The position numbers were made by a program, and so were the translations under genes. Below the pieces are notes generated by a model. It was not told the DNA's origin. It ran no database searches and saw only the letters and a program-made list of their open reading frames with translations. A DNA stretch of 37,705 nucleotides, taken from positions 1 to 37,705 of the forward strand of contig JAJQIL010000128.1 in the NCBI GenBank assembly GCA_021199235.1, given 5' to 3'. The DNA comes from Lachnospiraceae bacterium (GTDB taxonomy: Bacteria; Bacillota; Clostridia; Lachnospirales; Lachnospiraceae). Below, piece after piece: positions 13,157 through 22,386 of the stretch (its first letter is position 1; each line of letters begins with the position of its first letter).

Positions 13157-14980
13157 TTACAGCCGCGGTTTTAAATATTCCATCAGAAGATCTACGCATT
13201 CCTCCACGGTATGGTTTGTCGTGTCAATCCGCACATCCGGGTGCTCCGGCTTCTCGTAAGGGCTGGTGATGCCGGTAAAGTTTTCAATCTTTCCCTCACG
13301 GGCAGCCGCATACAGACCCTTTACATCGCGCCGCTCACATTCTTCGATCGGGGTATCGATATAGACTTCGATAAAGCTGTCCCCGATGATCTCTTTCGCC
13401 TTTCTCCGGTCATGGACAAAGGGGGAGATGAAAGAGGTCAGGACGATCAGCCCGGCATCGTTCATCAATTTGGAAACCTCAGCGATCCGGCGGATATTTT
13501 CAATACGGTCCGCTTCGGTGAAACCGAGATTCTTATTCAGACCAAGACGTACGTTGTCGCCGTCGAGCAGCATGGTGTGCTTGCCCAGAGAGACCAGACG
13601 TTTCTCAAGAGCGTTGGCAAGGGTGGACTTACCTGAGCCGGAAAGACCGGTGAACCAGATGGTGCAGGCCTTCTGGTCGAGCTGGTGTTCACGGAACTCT
13701 CTGGTGATGTCCATGGTATGCCAGGTAAGGTCGCGGCTGCGGCTGATGGACTGAGTGATGACGCCGCAGGCCGAGGTTGCGTGGCTGATGCGGTCAATCA
13801 GGATCAGAGAGCCGAGAGCCTTGTTATTTTCAAAAAGATCAAACACAAGGTTGGACGATACAGAGATGTCGCACTGTGTGATCTCGTTTTTGTAGATTTC
13901 TTTTGCGGGAACTTCGCGGCCGGTGTTGACATCTATCTTATGTCGGATGCGAAGAACCGTCGCCGGTATTTTCTGGGTTCCGGATTTGAGCAGATAATTC
14001 TTCCCTTCTACAAGCTTGGTGTCATCCATCCACAGCAGGGTGGCGGAAAACATGGTATTTACATGCAGATCCGGGTCCTTTGTGAGGACGCAGCCGCGGG
14101 AAACATCGATCTCCGTATCGAGCTGGATCGTGACCGGATGCCCGATACCGGACGTTTCGACAGAGCGGTCGCCTTCCAGAATGGCCTTTACCGTAGACGT
14201 TTCGCGGCTGGGAAGCACCGTCACGGCATCCCCTACCGAGATGCTGCCGCTTTCAATTTCTCCCTGAAATCCGCGGAAGCTGCGGTTCGGCCGGCAGACG
14301 CGCTGCACCGGCATGGAGAATTCTGCGTCGGTCGGCTTTTCACTGACATCGACGGTCTCCAGATAGTGCAGAAGGGTCGGGCCTTTGTACCAGGGCATTT
14401 TCCGTGATTTTTTCGTAATGTTATCGCCGTTGGTAGCGGAGACCGGGATGATCTGTACGCTGTGATAGTCAAATTCGGCCAGAAGGATCCGGATCTCTTT
14501 CTTAATCTTCTTAAAGCGCTCCTGACTGTAATTGATCAGATCCATTTTGTTGATGGCGAATACGACATGACGGATGCCCATCAGAGAGCAGATCCGGGTG
14601 TGACGCCGGGTCTGTGTGAGAACGCCCTGACTGGCGTCCACGAGGATCACGGCAAGATCGGCAAAGGATGCGCCGACCGCCATATTGCGGGTATACTCTT
14701 CATGTCCCGGTGTGTCCGCAACGATAAATGAGCGGTGTTCGGTCGTAAAGTAGCGGTACGCCACGTCAATAGTGATGCCCTGTTCGCGTTCCGCCATCAG
14801 CCCGTCCAGAAGGAGGCTGTAGTCGATATTGCCGTCATTGGAACCCACTTTTGATTCCAGCTCGAGCGCGTCCTTCTGATCGGCAAACAGAAGCTTGGCG
14901 TCATAAAGCATATGCCCGATCAGGGTGGATTTTCCGTCGTCCACGCTTCCGCATGTGATAAATTTTAACAAGGAATCCAT
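13157..14980 (-). CDS. cysNC: CysN-CysC fusion: ATP sulfurylase GTPase / APS kinase
   Basis: This 607-residue bifunctional protein makes PAPS from sulfate together with CysD. Residues 1-430 are the CysN GTPase: G1 GSVDDGKST at 11-19, DTPGH at 89-93, NKMD at 144-147. Residues 436-607 are adenylylsulfate kinase: P-loop GLSGSGKS at 445-452, Asp-Gly-Asp-Asn-Val-Arg at 473-478. CysN drives adenylylation of sulfate; CysC phosphorylates APS at the 3' position. The start codon overlaps the cysD stop by one base (TAATG), with GGAGGG as ribosome site, so translation is coupled. No PAPS or APS reductase is in the window, which suggests that PAPS is made for sulfation (see the sulfotransferase at 9753) at least as much as for reduction. 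Confidence 0.96.
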   Translation of the reverse strand: MDSLLKFITCGSVDDGKSTLIGHMLYDAKLLFADQKDALELESKVGSNDGNIDYSLLLDGLMAEREQGITIDVAYRYFTTEHRSFIVADTPGHEEYTRNMAVGASFADLAVILVDASQGVLTQTRRHTRICSLMGIRHVVFAINKMDLINYSQERFKKIKKEIRILLAEFDYHSVQIIPVSATNGDNITKKSRKMPWYKGPTLLHYLETVDVSEKPTDAEFSMPVQRVCRPNRSFRGFQGEIESGSISVGDAVTVLPSRETSTVKAILEGDRSVETSGIGHPVTIQLDTEIDVSRGCVLTKDPDLHVNTMFSATLLWMDDTKLVEGKNYLLKSGTQKIPATVLRIRHKIDVNTGREVPAKEIYKNEITQCDISVSSNLVFDLFENNKALGSLILIDRISHATSACGVITQSISRSRDLTWHTMDITREFREHQLDQKACTIWFTGLSGSGKSTLANALEKRLVSLGKHTMLLDGDNVRLGLNKNLGFTEADRIENIRRIAEVSKLMNDAGLIVLTSFISPFVHDRRKAKEIIGDSFIEVYIDTPIEECERRDVKGLYAAAREGKIENFTGITSPYEKPEHPDVRIDTTNHTVEECVDLLMEYLKPRL

Positions 14981-15873
14981 TAAAAATATCCCTCCCGTTT
15001 CCGTTTTTCCATGCTGGCCGCGCCGCCGTCTTTGTCGATTACCCGGCTTGTCCGCTCAGAGGACACGGCGCTTAAGGTCTCTTCAATGATCCCGTCGATC
15101 GTATCAGCCTCAGACTCCACACCGCCGGAGAGCGGATAACAGCCCAGCGTGCGGAAGCGCACCTTCTTCATCATCGGTTTTTCACCGGGAAGCAGCCGCA
15201 TGCGGTCGTCGTCCACCATGATCAGATTTCCGTCGCGTTCGACAACCGGCCGTACCGCAGCATAGTAGAGCGGCACGATTTCGATATTTTCACGCTTGAT
15301 ATACTGCCAGATGTCCTTTTCTGTCCAGTTCGAGATCGGGAAGACGCGAATGCTTTCGCCTTTGTTGATCTCCGTATTGAACAGCTTCCACATCTCCGGC
15401 CGCTGATTCTTCGGATCCCAGACGTGATCCGCGTTGCGGAAGGAAAAAATACGCTCTTTCGCGCGGCTCTTTTCCTCGTCGCGCCGTCCGCCGCCGAAGG
15501 CAGCAGTGAAGCCGTATTTGTTGAGCGCCTGCTTGAGGGCCTGCGTCTTCATGATGTCCGTATAGGCGGCGCCATGGTCAAACGGATTGATTCCCTGCGC
15601 CACGCCTTCCTGATTGATGTATTCCAGCATCTCGATGCCGTACTTTTCCGCAACCTTATCGCGGAATTCAATCATTTCATGGAATTTCCAGGTGGTGTTT
15701 ACATGCAGAAACGGAAAAGGCGGCTTTTCCGGATAAAAAGCTTTGAGTGCGAGATGCAGCATTACGGAGGAGTCCTTGCCGATGGAATACAGCATGACCG
15801 GCTTTTCACACTCCGCGACGACCTCGCGCATGATGTAGATGGATTCCGCCTCAAGTTTGTCTAAATGATTCAT
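14980..15873 (-). CDS. cysD: CysD, sulfate adenylyltransferase subunit 2
   Basis: The 297-residue protein is the catalytic PP-loop subunit of ATP sulfurylase. The ATP-pyrophosphatase loop is Tyr-Ser-Ile-Gly-Lys-Asp-Ser-Ser at residues 29-36; further family marks are [12 protein letters not shown] and the C-terminal Arg-Lys-Arg-Glu-Gly-Tyr-Phe. With CysN it forms adenosine 5'-phosphosulfate from ATP and sulfate, using GTP hydrolysis. It is the first gene of a two-gene operon with the CysN-CysC fusion, overlapping it by one base. GGAG lies 10 bases before the ATG. The leader region contains ATGTG-ACG-CACAT, a possible regulatory palindrome around 15940-15955. Confidence 0.96.
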   Translation of the reverse strand: MNHLDKLEAESIYIMREVVAECEKPVMLYSIGKDSSVMLHLALKAFYPEKPPFPFLHVNTTWKFHEMIEFRDKVAEKYGIEMLEYINQEGVAQGINPFDHGAAYTDIMKTQALKQALNKYGFTAAFGGGRRDEEKSRAKERIFSFRNADHVWDPKNQRPEMWKLFNTEINKGESIRVFPISNWTEKDIWQYIKRENIEIVPLYYAAVRPVVERDGNLIMVDDDRMRLLPGEKPMMKKVRFRTLGCYPLSGGVESEADTIDGIIEETLSAVSSERTSRVIDKDGGAASMEKRKREGYF

Positions 15874-16047
15874 AGTTCATGGTCTCCGGGTAAAATAGTT
15901 CTTTTCGTTTTAATACGGTTTGAAACTTGTTTAATATGTTACATGTGCGTCACATTTTTGTAATCATATCACTTTTTCGACGCTCTGCCAAGGTGTTTCA
16001 TGAGAGAATTATTGAAGATTTTGTGATACTCAGTTGAAATAGAGCAT

Positions 16048-16080
16048 GAAAAAGGCAGCGCGGGAGTGCACTGCCTTCAT
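16048..16080 (-). terminator. Terminator of the GH3 gene
   Basis: On the minus strand AAGGCAGTG pairs with CGCTGCCTT around an 8-base loop, followed by TTTTTC. It lies 83 bp after the GH3 stop. It also separates the GH3 transcript from cysD. Confidence 0.75.
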
Positions 16081-16091
16081 ATGAGTCGTCA

Positions 16092-16120
16092 GGCAGGAGA
16101 GATTCAGACCGCCTCCTGCC
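16092..16120. repeat. Hairpin between GH3 stop and terminator
   Basis: GGCAGGAG at 16092-16099 and CTCCTGCC at 16113-16120 are perfect 8-bp arms around a 13-base loop. There is no T run, so it is more likely an mRNA-stabilising 3' hairpin than a second terminator. Confidence 0.5.
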
Positions 16121-16162
16121 CGATCATATGGAAAAATTGCACCGACTGATCCGGATATGGGT

Positions 16163-18439
16163 TTACAGGCGGTTCAGTTCCTCAACCAGCTTCTCCAGCT
16201 CCGCCGTAGAGCAGGTGCCGAAGGTCACCAGATTCCGCAGCGGCATGGAGATCATCATAGCGTCGTTCATCTCATCGGAGACAGCTTCCGCTGACGCGGA
16301 TGCTTCATCCTTTGGCGCATCCTCCGGGGCAGCGAATACGGAAAGCATCTTTGCCTGCCACTCTCTGAGGAAAGGCGCAGTGCGCGGGTCCTTTAAGAGC
16401 TCGCCCATGGTAGTGTTCTTTGTCACATGAAGCGGCAGCAGCGTGCTGTTTTTCAGGGGGAGCGTCTCCGTCAGGCGAAGATCGCGGGAGGAAGCCCCGA
16501 TGAGGATCTCATACTCGCCGGAAGCCGCGTACCAGTCATGAAGCTCTGTGCTGTACCAGGCCAGAGAACGGTAGTCGATGGTCATCGTGACTGTTTTTGT
16601 CTCTCCCGGTTCAAGGGCAACCTTCTCATAGCCCTTTAACTCCCGAAGCGGACGGCGTGCCGCGTTCGTCTTGTCGGAAACATAGAGCTGAACGACTTCT
16701 TTTCCGAAACGGTCGCCGGTATTTGTGATGTCCACGGAGACCTTGACGGTATCTTTTTCTGTCATTTCTTTTCTGTCAAGACGCAGATTGCTGTATGCAA
16801 ATGTCGTGTAGGAGAGCCCGTAGCCAAACGGATAAGCGACTTCCATGTGCTTTGCGTCATAATAGCGGTAGCCAACGTAGATGCCCTCTGTGTAATCGAC
16901 GCCGACCGGGTCGCCGAACGCGAGGTAGGAGGGGTTGTCCTCCAGCCGGTACGGGAAAGTCTCCGCCAGCTTGCCGGACGGGTTTACCTTTCCGAAGAGG
17001 ATGTCGGCAACTGCGCCGCCGACCGCCTGGCCGCCTAAGTAGGCTTCCAGGATTCCTTTCACATCATCAGCCCAGGGCAGCTCGACCGGAGAGCCGTTGT
17101 GGAGCACGACGATCACGTTTTTCTGTACCTTTAAGACTTCCTCTATCAGCCGGTTCTGGCAGTCAGGAAGACGCATATGGCTGCGGTCATAGCCTTCGGA
17201 CTCGAAGCTGTCCGGGAGACCAAGAAACAGAACGGCCTTGTCCGCGGCTTTTGCGGCTTCGATGGCTTCTGCGGCCAGTGCTTCTTCGTAGACGTCGGTG
17301 TCCGCGGCAAAACCCTTCGCGTAAGTGATCATCGGGTTGTCCTTTACTTCATCGAGGATGTTATCGATGCGGAAGCAGTTGATATGGGAGCTTCCGCCTC
17401 CCTGGAAGCGCGGTTTTTCAGCAAAGCCGCCGATGAACGCGATCTTTTCTGATTCCTTTAAGGGAAGGATATTGTCTTCATTTTTCAGAAGCACCATGGA
17501 TTCCGCCGCAATGTGGCGCGCGAGCTCATGATCCTGCTCCATGGTGAATTTCTGCTCCTCGCGGTTATCCGCATAGGTAAACAGGATCTTCAGAATTCGT
17601 TCCACCGCCTGATCAAGAATGGCTTCATCCAGTGTGCCGTCCTGAACGGCTTTCACGATTTCTTTATCTGACATGCCGTCGGAAGCAGGCATCTCCAGGT
17701 CCAGACCGGCTTTCAGACCCGGTACCCGGTCGTTGACAGCGCCCCAGTCGGACATCACATAGCCCTCAAAACCCCATTCTTTGCGCAGTACATCGGTGAG
17801 CAGCCACGGGTGCTCGGAAGCGTAGGTGCCGTTTAAGCGGTTGTACGAGCACATCACCGTGTAGGGCTGCGCCTTTTTTACGGCTGTCTCGAAAGCCGGG
17901 AAATAGATCTCGCGCAGGGTACGCTCATCGACATTGGAGGAAGCGCTCATGCGGTTGAATTCCTGGCTGTTTGCAGCAAAATGTTTGATCGAGGTTCCGA
18001 CATGGTGCTCCTGCACGCCGTTGATAAACGCGGCCGCCGTCTCACCGGCCACATACGGATCCTCTGAATAATATTCAAAATTGCGTCCGCAGAGCGGGGA
18101 ACGCTTGATGTTGACCGCCGGTCCCAGCACAACAGAGAGATCGTTGGCCTGCGCCTCCTTGCCGATCGCGTCGCCAAAAGTGTGCAGAAGCTCGCGGTCA
18201 AATGAGCAGGCGCTCAGCACTCCTGCCGGGAAGCAGACAGCCTTGATGCTTTCATTGATGCCGAGGTGATCCGCGTTCTCATCCTGCTTGCGCAGACCGT
18301 GAGGGCCGTCGCTCACCATTACACTGGGAACGCCGAGGCGCTCAACGCTTTTCAGATGCCAGAAATCCGCGCCGGAGCACATGCCGGCTTTCTCCTCAAG
18401 GGTCATCTGGCTGACAATGGATTTCACGTCACGATTCAT
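16163..18439 (-). CDS. GH3 beta-glycosidase
   Basis: This 758-residue protein has the standard GH3 order: a (beta/alpha)8 domain with substrate-binding Lys-His-Phe at 152-154 and nucleophile Asp231 in Val-Met-Ser-Asp-Trp-Gly-Ala-Val, an alpha/beta sandwich with Gly-Gly-Gly-Ser-Ser-His, and a fibronectin III-like domain (Val-Gln-Leu-Tyr-Val-Ser-Asp). It lacks a signal peptide, so it should act on imported oligosaccharides, as a beta-glucosidase, beta-xylosidase or similar; the GH43 nearby favours xylan or arabinoxylan-derived sugars. The last 100 residues after the Fn3 domain are an unusual extension with an Ala/Glu/Asp-rich linker. GGGAGGACTACTCGT precedes the ATG. Its neighbour, the esterase-like hydrolase, is divergent. 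Confidence 0.95.
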   Translation of the reverse strand: MNRDVKSIVSQMTLEEKAGMCSGADFWHLKSVERLGVPSVMVSDGPHGLRKQDENADHLGINESIKAVCFPAGVLSACSFDRELLHTFGDAIGKEAQANDLSVVLGPAVNIKRSPLCGRNFEYYSEDPYVAGETAAAFINGVQEHHVGTSIKHFAANSQEFNRMSASSNVDERTLREIYFPAFETAVKKAQPYTVMCSYNRLNGTYASEHPWLLTDVLRKEWGFEGYVMSDWGAVNDRVPGLKAGLDLEMPASDGMSDKEIVKAVQDGTLDEAILDQAVERILKILFTYADNREEQKFTMEQDHELARHIAAESMVLLKNEDNILPLKESEKIAFIGGFAEKPRFQGGGSSHINCFRIDNILDEVKDNPMITYAKGFAADTDVYEEALAAEAIEAAKAADKAVLFLGLPDSFESEGYDRSHMRLPDCQNRLIEEVLKVQKNVIVVLHNGSPVELPWADDVKGILEAYLGGQAVGGAVADILFGKVNPSGKLAETFPYRLEDNPSYLAFGDPVGVDYTEGIYVGYRYYDAKHMEVAYPFGYGLSYTTFAYSNLRLDRKEMTEKDTVKVSVDITNTGDRFGKEVVQLYVSDKTNAARRPLRELKGYEKVALEPGETKTVTMTIDYRSLAWYSTELHDWYAASGEYEILIGASSRDLRLTETLPLKNSTLLPLHVTKNTTMGELLKDPRTAPFLREWQAKMLSVFAAPEDAPKDEASASAEAVSDEMNDAMMISMPLRNLVTFGTCSTAELEKLVEELNRL

Positions 18440-18543
18440 ACGAGTAGTCCTCCCATTATTAAAGAATAAAATCCTGCCGGAACGCCGGGAACGGAATGTA
18501 AATCCGGCTTTCTGGCAGACATCGCTTTCGCTGAAGATAAAGT

Positions 18544-18572
18544 ATCATATTTTCTGCTGAGATGGTAGTAAA
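18544..18572 (-). promoter_or_regulatory. Candidate promoter of the GH3 gene
   Basis: On the minus strand TTTACT (18567-18572) and TATGAT (18544-18549) are 17 bp apart, about 105 bp upstream of the GH3 start. The -35 box is weak. Confidence 0.45.
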
Positions 18573-18721
18573 ATTTTATAAATCATGCTAAAATATGGAA
18601 AAAATGAGGGCTGGATGAGCCATAAAGCGAACGTAACGGTTTCATGTGATGAACGGCCTGTCATTGAATACGTATGGGATTGAGGCCACAGCATGGCGCA
18701 GGGGAAAGGAGCGGGAATTCT

Positions 18722-19684
18722 ATGTCACAGGCAAGTGATACGGTAAGAAGAGAGTTTAAAAGGGGTGATGATATCCGGGACGCGGGGCTGACCACACCGG
18801 AGGATGTGCAGCGCTTTGACGACATCTGCTATGGAGACGATGCCAGCTGGCAGGTGCTGGATGTCTATCGGCCGAAAGAAAAAGCAGGAGAAGTCCTGCC
18901 GGTGATCATCAGCGTCCACGGCGGCGGCTGGGTATACGGAGACAAGGAGAGGTATCAGTATTACTGCATGAGTCTGGCCCAGAGAGGATTTGCGGTGGTG
19001 AATTTTACGTACCGCCTCGCGCCGGAGTTCAAGTTCCCGGCAAGCCAGGAAGACACCAATCTGGTGGTGAGCTGGGTGCTTTCTCATGCGGAAGAATATG
19101 GGATGGATGCGGAGCATGTATTTATGGTAGGAGACTCTGCGGGAGCACATGGGACCGGCCTTTATGCCGCCATCTGCACAAATCCGGAGTATGCCGCTCA
19201 GTTTCCGTTTACAGTGCCGGAAGGATTCCGTCCCACAGCGATCGCTCTGAATTGCGGCACGTACTCGATAGCGGACAGGTCGGCTTCTGATGGAAATGCC
19301 CCCTCACATACGTTCGGCGGCAGGACGAAGCCGCCGATGAAATCGCTTCGCGATGAGGCGGCTTCTGACGGCCTGACCATGACGCTGATGGAGGATCTGT
19401 TTGAGGACGGAGCCACAGAGGAAAATCTGGAAAAGATCTGTGTCCTGAACTACATCACGGAGAATTATGTGCCGACTTATTTCATGACCTGCACCGGAGA
19501 TTTTCTCAAGCCGCAGGCGCCGCTTCTTTTCAATAAGCTTATGGAATGCAATGTACCCTGCGAGTTCCAGTTTTACGGGGACAGGGATCATGAACTGGGG
19601 CATGTCTTCCATTGCAATATGAAGCTGGAGATCGCCGCGAAATGCAATGACGCGCAGTGTGAGTTTTTCCGGAAGTTTCTGTAA
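18722..19684 (+). CDS. Alpha/beta hydrolase (esterase-like) with palindromic insert
   Basis: The 320-residue protein has the alpha/beta hydrolase fold of the hormone-sensitive lipase type: oxyanion His66-Gly-Gly-Gly69 and nucleophile Ser139 in Gly-Asp-Ser-Ala-Gly; Asp-His near the C terminus (Asp-Arg-Asp-His-Glu) supplies the histidine. No signal peptide. Lying between a GH3 and a GH43 gene it may remove acetyl or other ester groups from plant glycans, by inference. The start at 18722 is backed by AAAGGAG. Residues about 192-217 (Asn-Ala-Pro-Ser ... Ala-Ser-Asp-Gly) come from a 71-bp palindromic element with a 7-bp near-duplication, in a surface-like region after the fifth strand. It probably forms an operon with the GH43 gene 56 bp downstream. 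Confidence 0.88.
   Translation: MSQASDTVRREFKRGDDIRDAGLTTPEDVQRFDDICYGDDASWQVLDVYRPKEKAGEVLPVIISVHGGGWVYGDKERYQYYCMSLAQRGFAVVNFTYRLAPEFKFPASQEDTNLVVSWVLSHAEEYGMDAEHVFMVGDSAGAHGTGLYAAICTNPEYAAQFPFTVPEGFRPTAIALNCGTYSIADRSASDGNAPSHTFGGRTKPPMKSLRDEAASDGLTMTLMEDLFEDGATEENLEKICVLNYITENYVPTYFMTCTGDFLKPQAPLLFNKLMECNVPCEFQFYGDRDHELGHVFHCNMKLEIAAKCNDAQCEFFRKFL
19287..19371 (+). mobile_element. In-frame palindromic element, second coding copy
   Basis: The 71-bp element at 19294-19364 lies between CTGATGG (19287-19293) and CTGACGG (19365-19371), again exactly 78 bp apart. Like the HD copy it opens with AATGCCCCCTC, has CGGCAG near the middle, and ends in a nested palindrome: outer GAAGCCGCC/GGCGGCTTC, inner ATCGC-TTC-GCGAT. 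Arm sequences differ from the HD copy yet still pair. Confidence 0.7.
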
Positions 19685-19740
19685 AAAGTCAGCTGATGGA
19701 ATGAGAATTCAGATATGGATGAACCGTATGGAGGAAGGCT

Positions 19741-21450
19741 ATGAAAAAAACAATCCGGGGCGCGAACCCTTACATGCCCCTTTGGGAGCATGTGCCGGAC
19801 GGGGAGCCGCGCGTGTTTGAATACAATGGAGAGACGAGAGTTTATGTCTACGGCTCGCATGACACGATGCGGACGGAATACTGCGGAAAGGACTATGTCG
19901 TCTGGAGCGCACCGGTGGATGACCTGACCGACTGGCGGTGCGACGGTGTCTGCTATGAGTCGAGCAACGGCAGCGTCCTCTACGCGCCGGATGTGGTGAA
20001 AAAAGGCGATACGTATTATCTGTACTCCGCGGAAAATAAGGGCTCGAAGATCTTTGTCTCCAGATCGAAAAGTCCGATTGGCCCGTTTACCGATCCAGTC
20101 CTGACAGACCTCGGCTTTGATCCCGGCATCCTCGTGGATGATGACGGGAGAGCCTATGCCTACTGGGGATTCTGTGCCTGCTATTGCGCGGAGCTGAATG
20201 AGGATATGGCGACGATCCGGCCGGGGACGCTGCATCCGCATCCGATGAAACACGCGTTCGCACCGTGGATTACAGAGAGCGCGGAGAGCCACGCCATTGA
20301 GAGTTGCGCTGATGCGCAGGGGCGTGGCCTGCATCCTGCATCAAAAGACGATGCAGGACAGGAGAGTGACGGACAGTTCGGTGCGGAGGACGCTTTTTTT
20401 GAGGCATCATCCCCCCGAAAGCTGTTTGGAAAATACGTGTACATTTATTCGAAGCGTTATTCCACGCCTGTGCCGGAGCTTGGCGTATACGGCGAGAACA
20501 ACGGCTTTTTGTCCTATAAATACAGCGACAGGCCGCTGGATGGCTTTCTGCCGGGCGGCGATATCAGCTTCAACGGCGGTGAGATTCTGAAGAATCCGGA
20601 TGGAACCGGCATAATGACCTTCCGCTGGGGAAATAACCATGGCAGCATCATGGAGATCAACGGGAAGTGGTATGTATTTTATCACCGCCAGACAGGCACG
20701 GACGAATTTTCCAGACAGGCAATGCTGGAGCCCATCGACGTCGCGATGGATAAAAACGGAAAGATTTTCATCGGAGAGATTACTTATGAGGATGGCGAGC
20801 CGGTCGCGTCAAAACCGGTCGAGATGACCTCGCAGGGAGCACACGTGAATGGTCTGGATGCGTACAGCCTGATTTCCGCCGGATATGCGTGCCATTTGTC
20901 GGAACGTTTGGCAAGTTCAGATAAATGCTCTGCCGCAGAGGACGAAAAAGCAGAAATGAGACCGGCAGCGGCATACATCAAACCGGTTTACAGCAAAAAT
21001 CCGGACATCTCTGCGCCAATCGTCGGCATCACAAACGGTGTCACCGCCGGTTACCGTTATCTGCAGTTCGGTCAGAATCCGCCGAAGAGCGTAACCGCGT
21101 GGATCCGGGTGACTGCGGCAGAATCCTGCGATGCCATTTTGGCTTCTGCGGAAAATCATGTATCGTGCGCAGAAAACAAAGCAGAATTGGCGAAGTTCAC
21201 CGTGAACGTCCGGCTGGACGATTACCGGGGAAAGATCTGTGCAGTGCTGCCCACACCGGAGTTATGCCGTACGGCTTCAGAAAAAACCGGCGCGGCAGAA
21301 AATGCCGATGCTTTGGAAAACGGCACATTCGTTCCTGTGACCGCACCTCTCACCTGCGGTGTAGTCGGCAGGCATGCGGTTTATTTTGAATTCCGGTCGG
21401 AATGCGAAGGCATCGCCGCCGAATTTGACCGCTTTACATTTGATCTTTAA
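19741..21450 (+). CDS. GH43-family glycosidase with palindromic insert
   Basis: The 569-residue protein has a five-bladed beta-propeller of GH43 type: Ala-Asn-Pro-Tyr-Met-Pro at the start, Tyr-Ala-Pro-Asp-Val with the pKa-modulating Asp, Phe-Asp-Pro-Gly-Ile-Leu-Val-Asp-Asp-Asp-Gly, and the general acid Glu221 in Phe-Phe-Glu-Ala-Ser-Ser. A C-terminal beta-sandwich-like part follows after about residue 390. GH43 enzymes include arabinofuranosidases and xylosidases; no signal peptide is visible, so substrates would be short and internal. Just before Glu221, about 34 residues (Ser-His-Ala-Ile-Glu ... Phe-Gly-Ala-Glu) are encoded by hairpin DNA flanked by GCGGAG repeats 102 bp apart. Whether the enzyme tolerates this next to its catalytic acid is unknown. 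GGAGGAAGGCT precedes the ATG. Confidence 0.9.
   Translation: MKKTIRGANPYMPLWEHVPDGEPRVFEYNGETRVYVYGSHDTMRTEYCGKDYVVWSAPVDDLTDWRCDGVCYESSNGSVLYAPDVVKKGDTYYLYSAENKGSKIFVSRSKSPIGPFTDPVLTDLGFDPGILVDDDGRAYAYWGFCACYCAELNEDMATIRPGTLHPHPMKHAFAPWITESAESHAIESCADAQGRGLHPASKDDAGQESDGQFGAEDAFFEASSPRKLFGKYVYIYSKRYSTPVPELGVYGENNGFLSYKYSDRPLDGFLPGGDISFNGGEILKNPDGTGIMTFRWGNNHGSIMEINGKWYVFYHRQTGTDEFSRQAMLEPIDVAMDKNGKIFIGEITYEDGEPVASKPVEMTSQGAHVNGLDAYSLISAGYACHLSERLASSDKCSAAEDEKAEMRPAAAYIKPVYSKNPDISAPIVGITNGVTAGYRYLQFGQNPPKSVTAWIRVTAAESCDAILASAENHVSCAENKAELAKFTVNVRLDDYRGKICAVLPTPELCRTASEKTGAAENADALENGTFVPVTAPLTCGVVGRHAVYFEFRSECEGIAAEFDRFTFDL
20281..20388 (+). mobile_element. Palindromic element, subtype B, inside GH43
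   Basis: GCGGAG at 20281-20286 and 20383-20388 flank 102 bp (34 codons). Inside is a nested palindrome, outer GCCACGCC/GGCGTGGC (20288-20295/20321-20328) with inner TGCGC-TGAT-GCGCA, then a separate hairpin TCCTGCATC/GATGCAGGA (20334-20342/20350-20358). The order and shape match the PD-(D/E)XK copy read on the other strand. Confidence 0.65.
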
Positions 21451-21481
21451 ATGACCTGCGTTCGACATAAGCACTTGCTTC

Positions 21482-21510
21482 TTGACATGGTTTTCAATAA
21501 GCGTTATAAC
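21482..21510 (+). promoter_or_regulatory. Promoter of the acyltransferase-GT8 operon
   Basis: TTGACA at 21482-21487 and TATAAC at 21505-21510 with a 17-bp spacer, 94 bp before the ATG at 21604. Confidence 0.7.
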
Positions 21511-21603
21511 ACGAATATGGCAAAATTGATTTTCCATAGTTATTGTATCATAGAGAAAAATATGGTTATAAAGCTGCAGGAATGAGCAGGGAGCATCAGG
21601 CAG

Positions 21604-22386
21604 ATGAGTGGGAAGAAGAGCAAAATAACGTACTGCTATCGGAATTATACGGATGATTTTGTGAAAAGTGCCGGTCAGGATGAAACGCTGCCGGAGGATT
21701 ATCGCTGGATACACAAAAACTTTTTTTATCGTCTGATCTCTGCCGCACTTTATGGTGCGGCACTGGTATTTGCTCTGATTTATGACAGGCTTGTGCTGCA
21801 TATCCGCGTGGAAAACCGGAAAGTACTAAAAGAAGCTGCAAAGACGGGATGTTTTCTGTATGGAAATCACACGCAGCCCATGGGGGATGTATTCGGCCCG
21901 GCGCTGTATTGCTTTCCCATGCGGATGAGTGCGATTGCCAGCCCGTCAAATATGGGGATTCCGGTAATTGGAAAGCTGCTCCCCATGCTGGGCGGTCTGT
22001 TTATTCCGGATTCCATGGGACAGATGAAGCAATTTATGGAAGCAGTACGGTATCATGTGGAGAAAAAACGCTGCATTGTCATTTATCCGGAGGCTCATGT
22101 CTGGCCATGGTGTACATTTATCCGTCCCTTTCAGGCTACGGCATTTCGTTTTCCGGTGCAATTTCAGGTGCCTGCTTTTTGCATGACAACCACTTATCAG
22201 CAGCGGAAGCACGGAAGAAAACCGAAACCGGTTGTTTATATTGACGGTCCGTTTTATGCCGAACCAGGCAGGAACAAACGAGAACAGCAGATGGAGCTGC
22301 ATGACAGAATTTACGCCTGTATGGAGTCGCGCAGCCTTGCAAGCACCTGCGAATACATTCACTATCAAAAGGAGGCGGATGCATGA
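21604..22386 (+). CDS. PlsC-like acyltransferase
   Basis: This 260-residue protein has a membrane-proximal hydrophobic helix (residues 41-66) and PlsC-type motifs: Gly-Asn-His-Thr-Gln-Pro-Met-Gly-Asp at 87-95 as a variant of the HX4D motif (here His and Asp are six apart) and Ile-Tyr-Pro-Glu-Ala-His at 160-165 in place of the usual Phe-Pro-Glu-Gly-Thr. Such enzymes acylate lysophosphatidate or other lipid and glycan acceptors at the membrane. The altered spacing makes the exact acceptor uncertain. It overlaps the GT8 gene by four bases (ATGA), so the two are translationally coupled and may build one glycolipid or modified surface glycan. Confidence 0.75.
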   Translation: MSGKKSKITYCYRNYTDDFVKSAGQDETLPEDYRWIHKNFFYRLISAALYGAALVFALIYDRLVLHIRVENRKVLKEAAKTGCFLYGNHTQPMGDVFGPALYCFPMRMSAIASPSNMGIPVIGKLLPMLGGLFIPDSMGQMKQFMEAVRYHVEKKRCIVIYPEAHVWPWCTFIRPFQATAFRFPVQFQVPAFCMTTTYQQRKHGRKPKPVVYIDGPFYAEPGRNKREQQMELHDRIYACMESRSLASTCEYIHYQKEADA

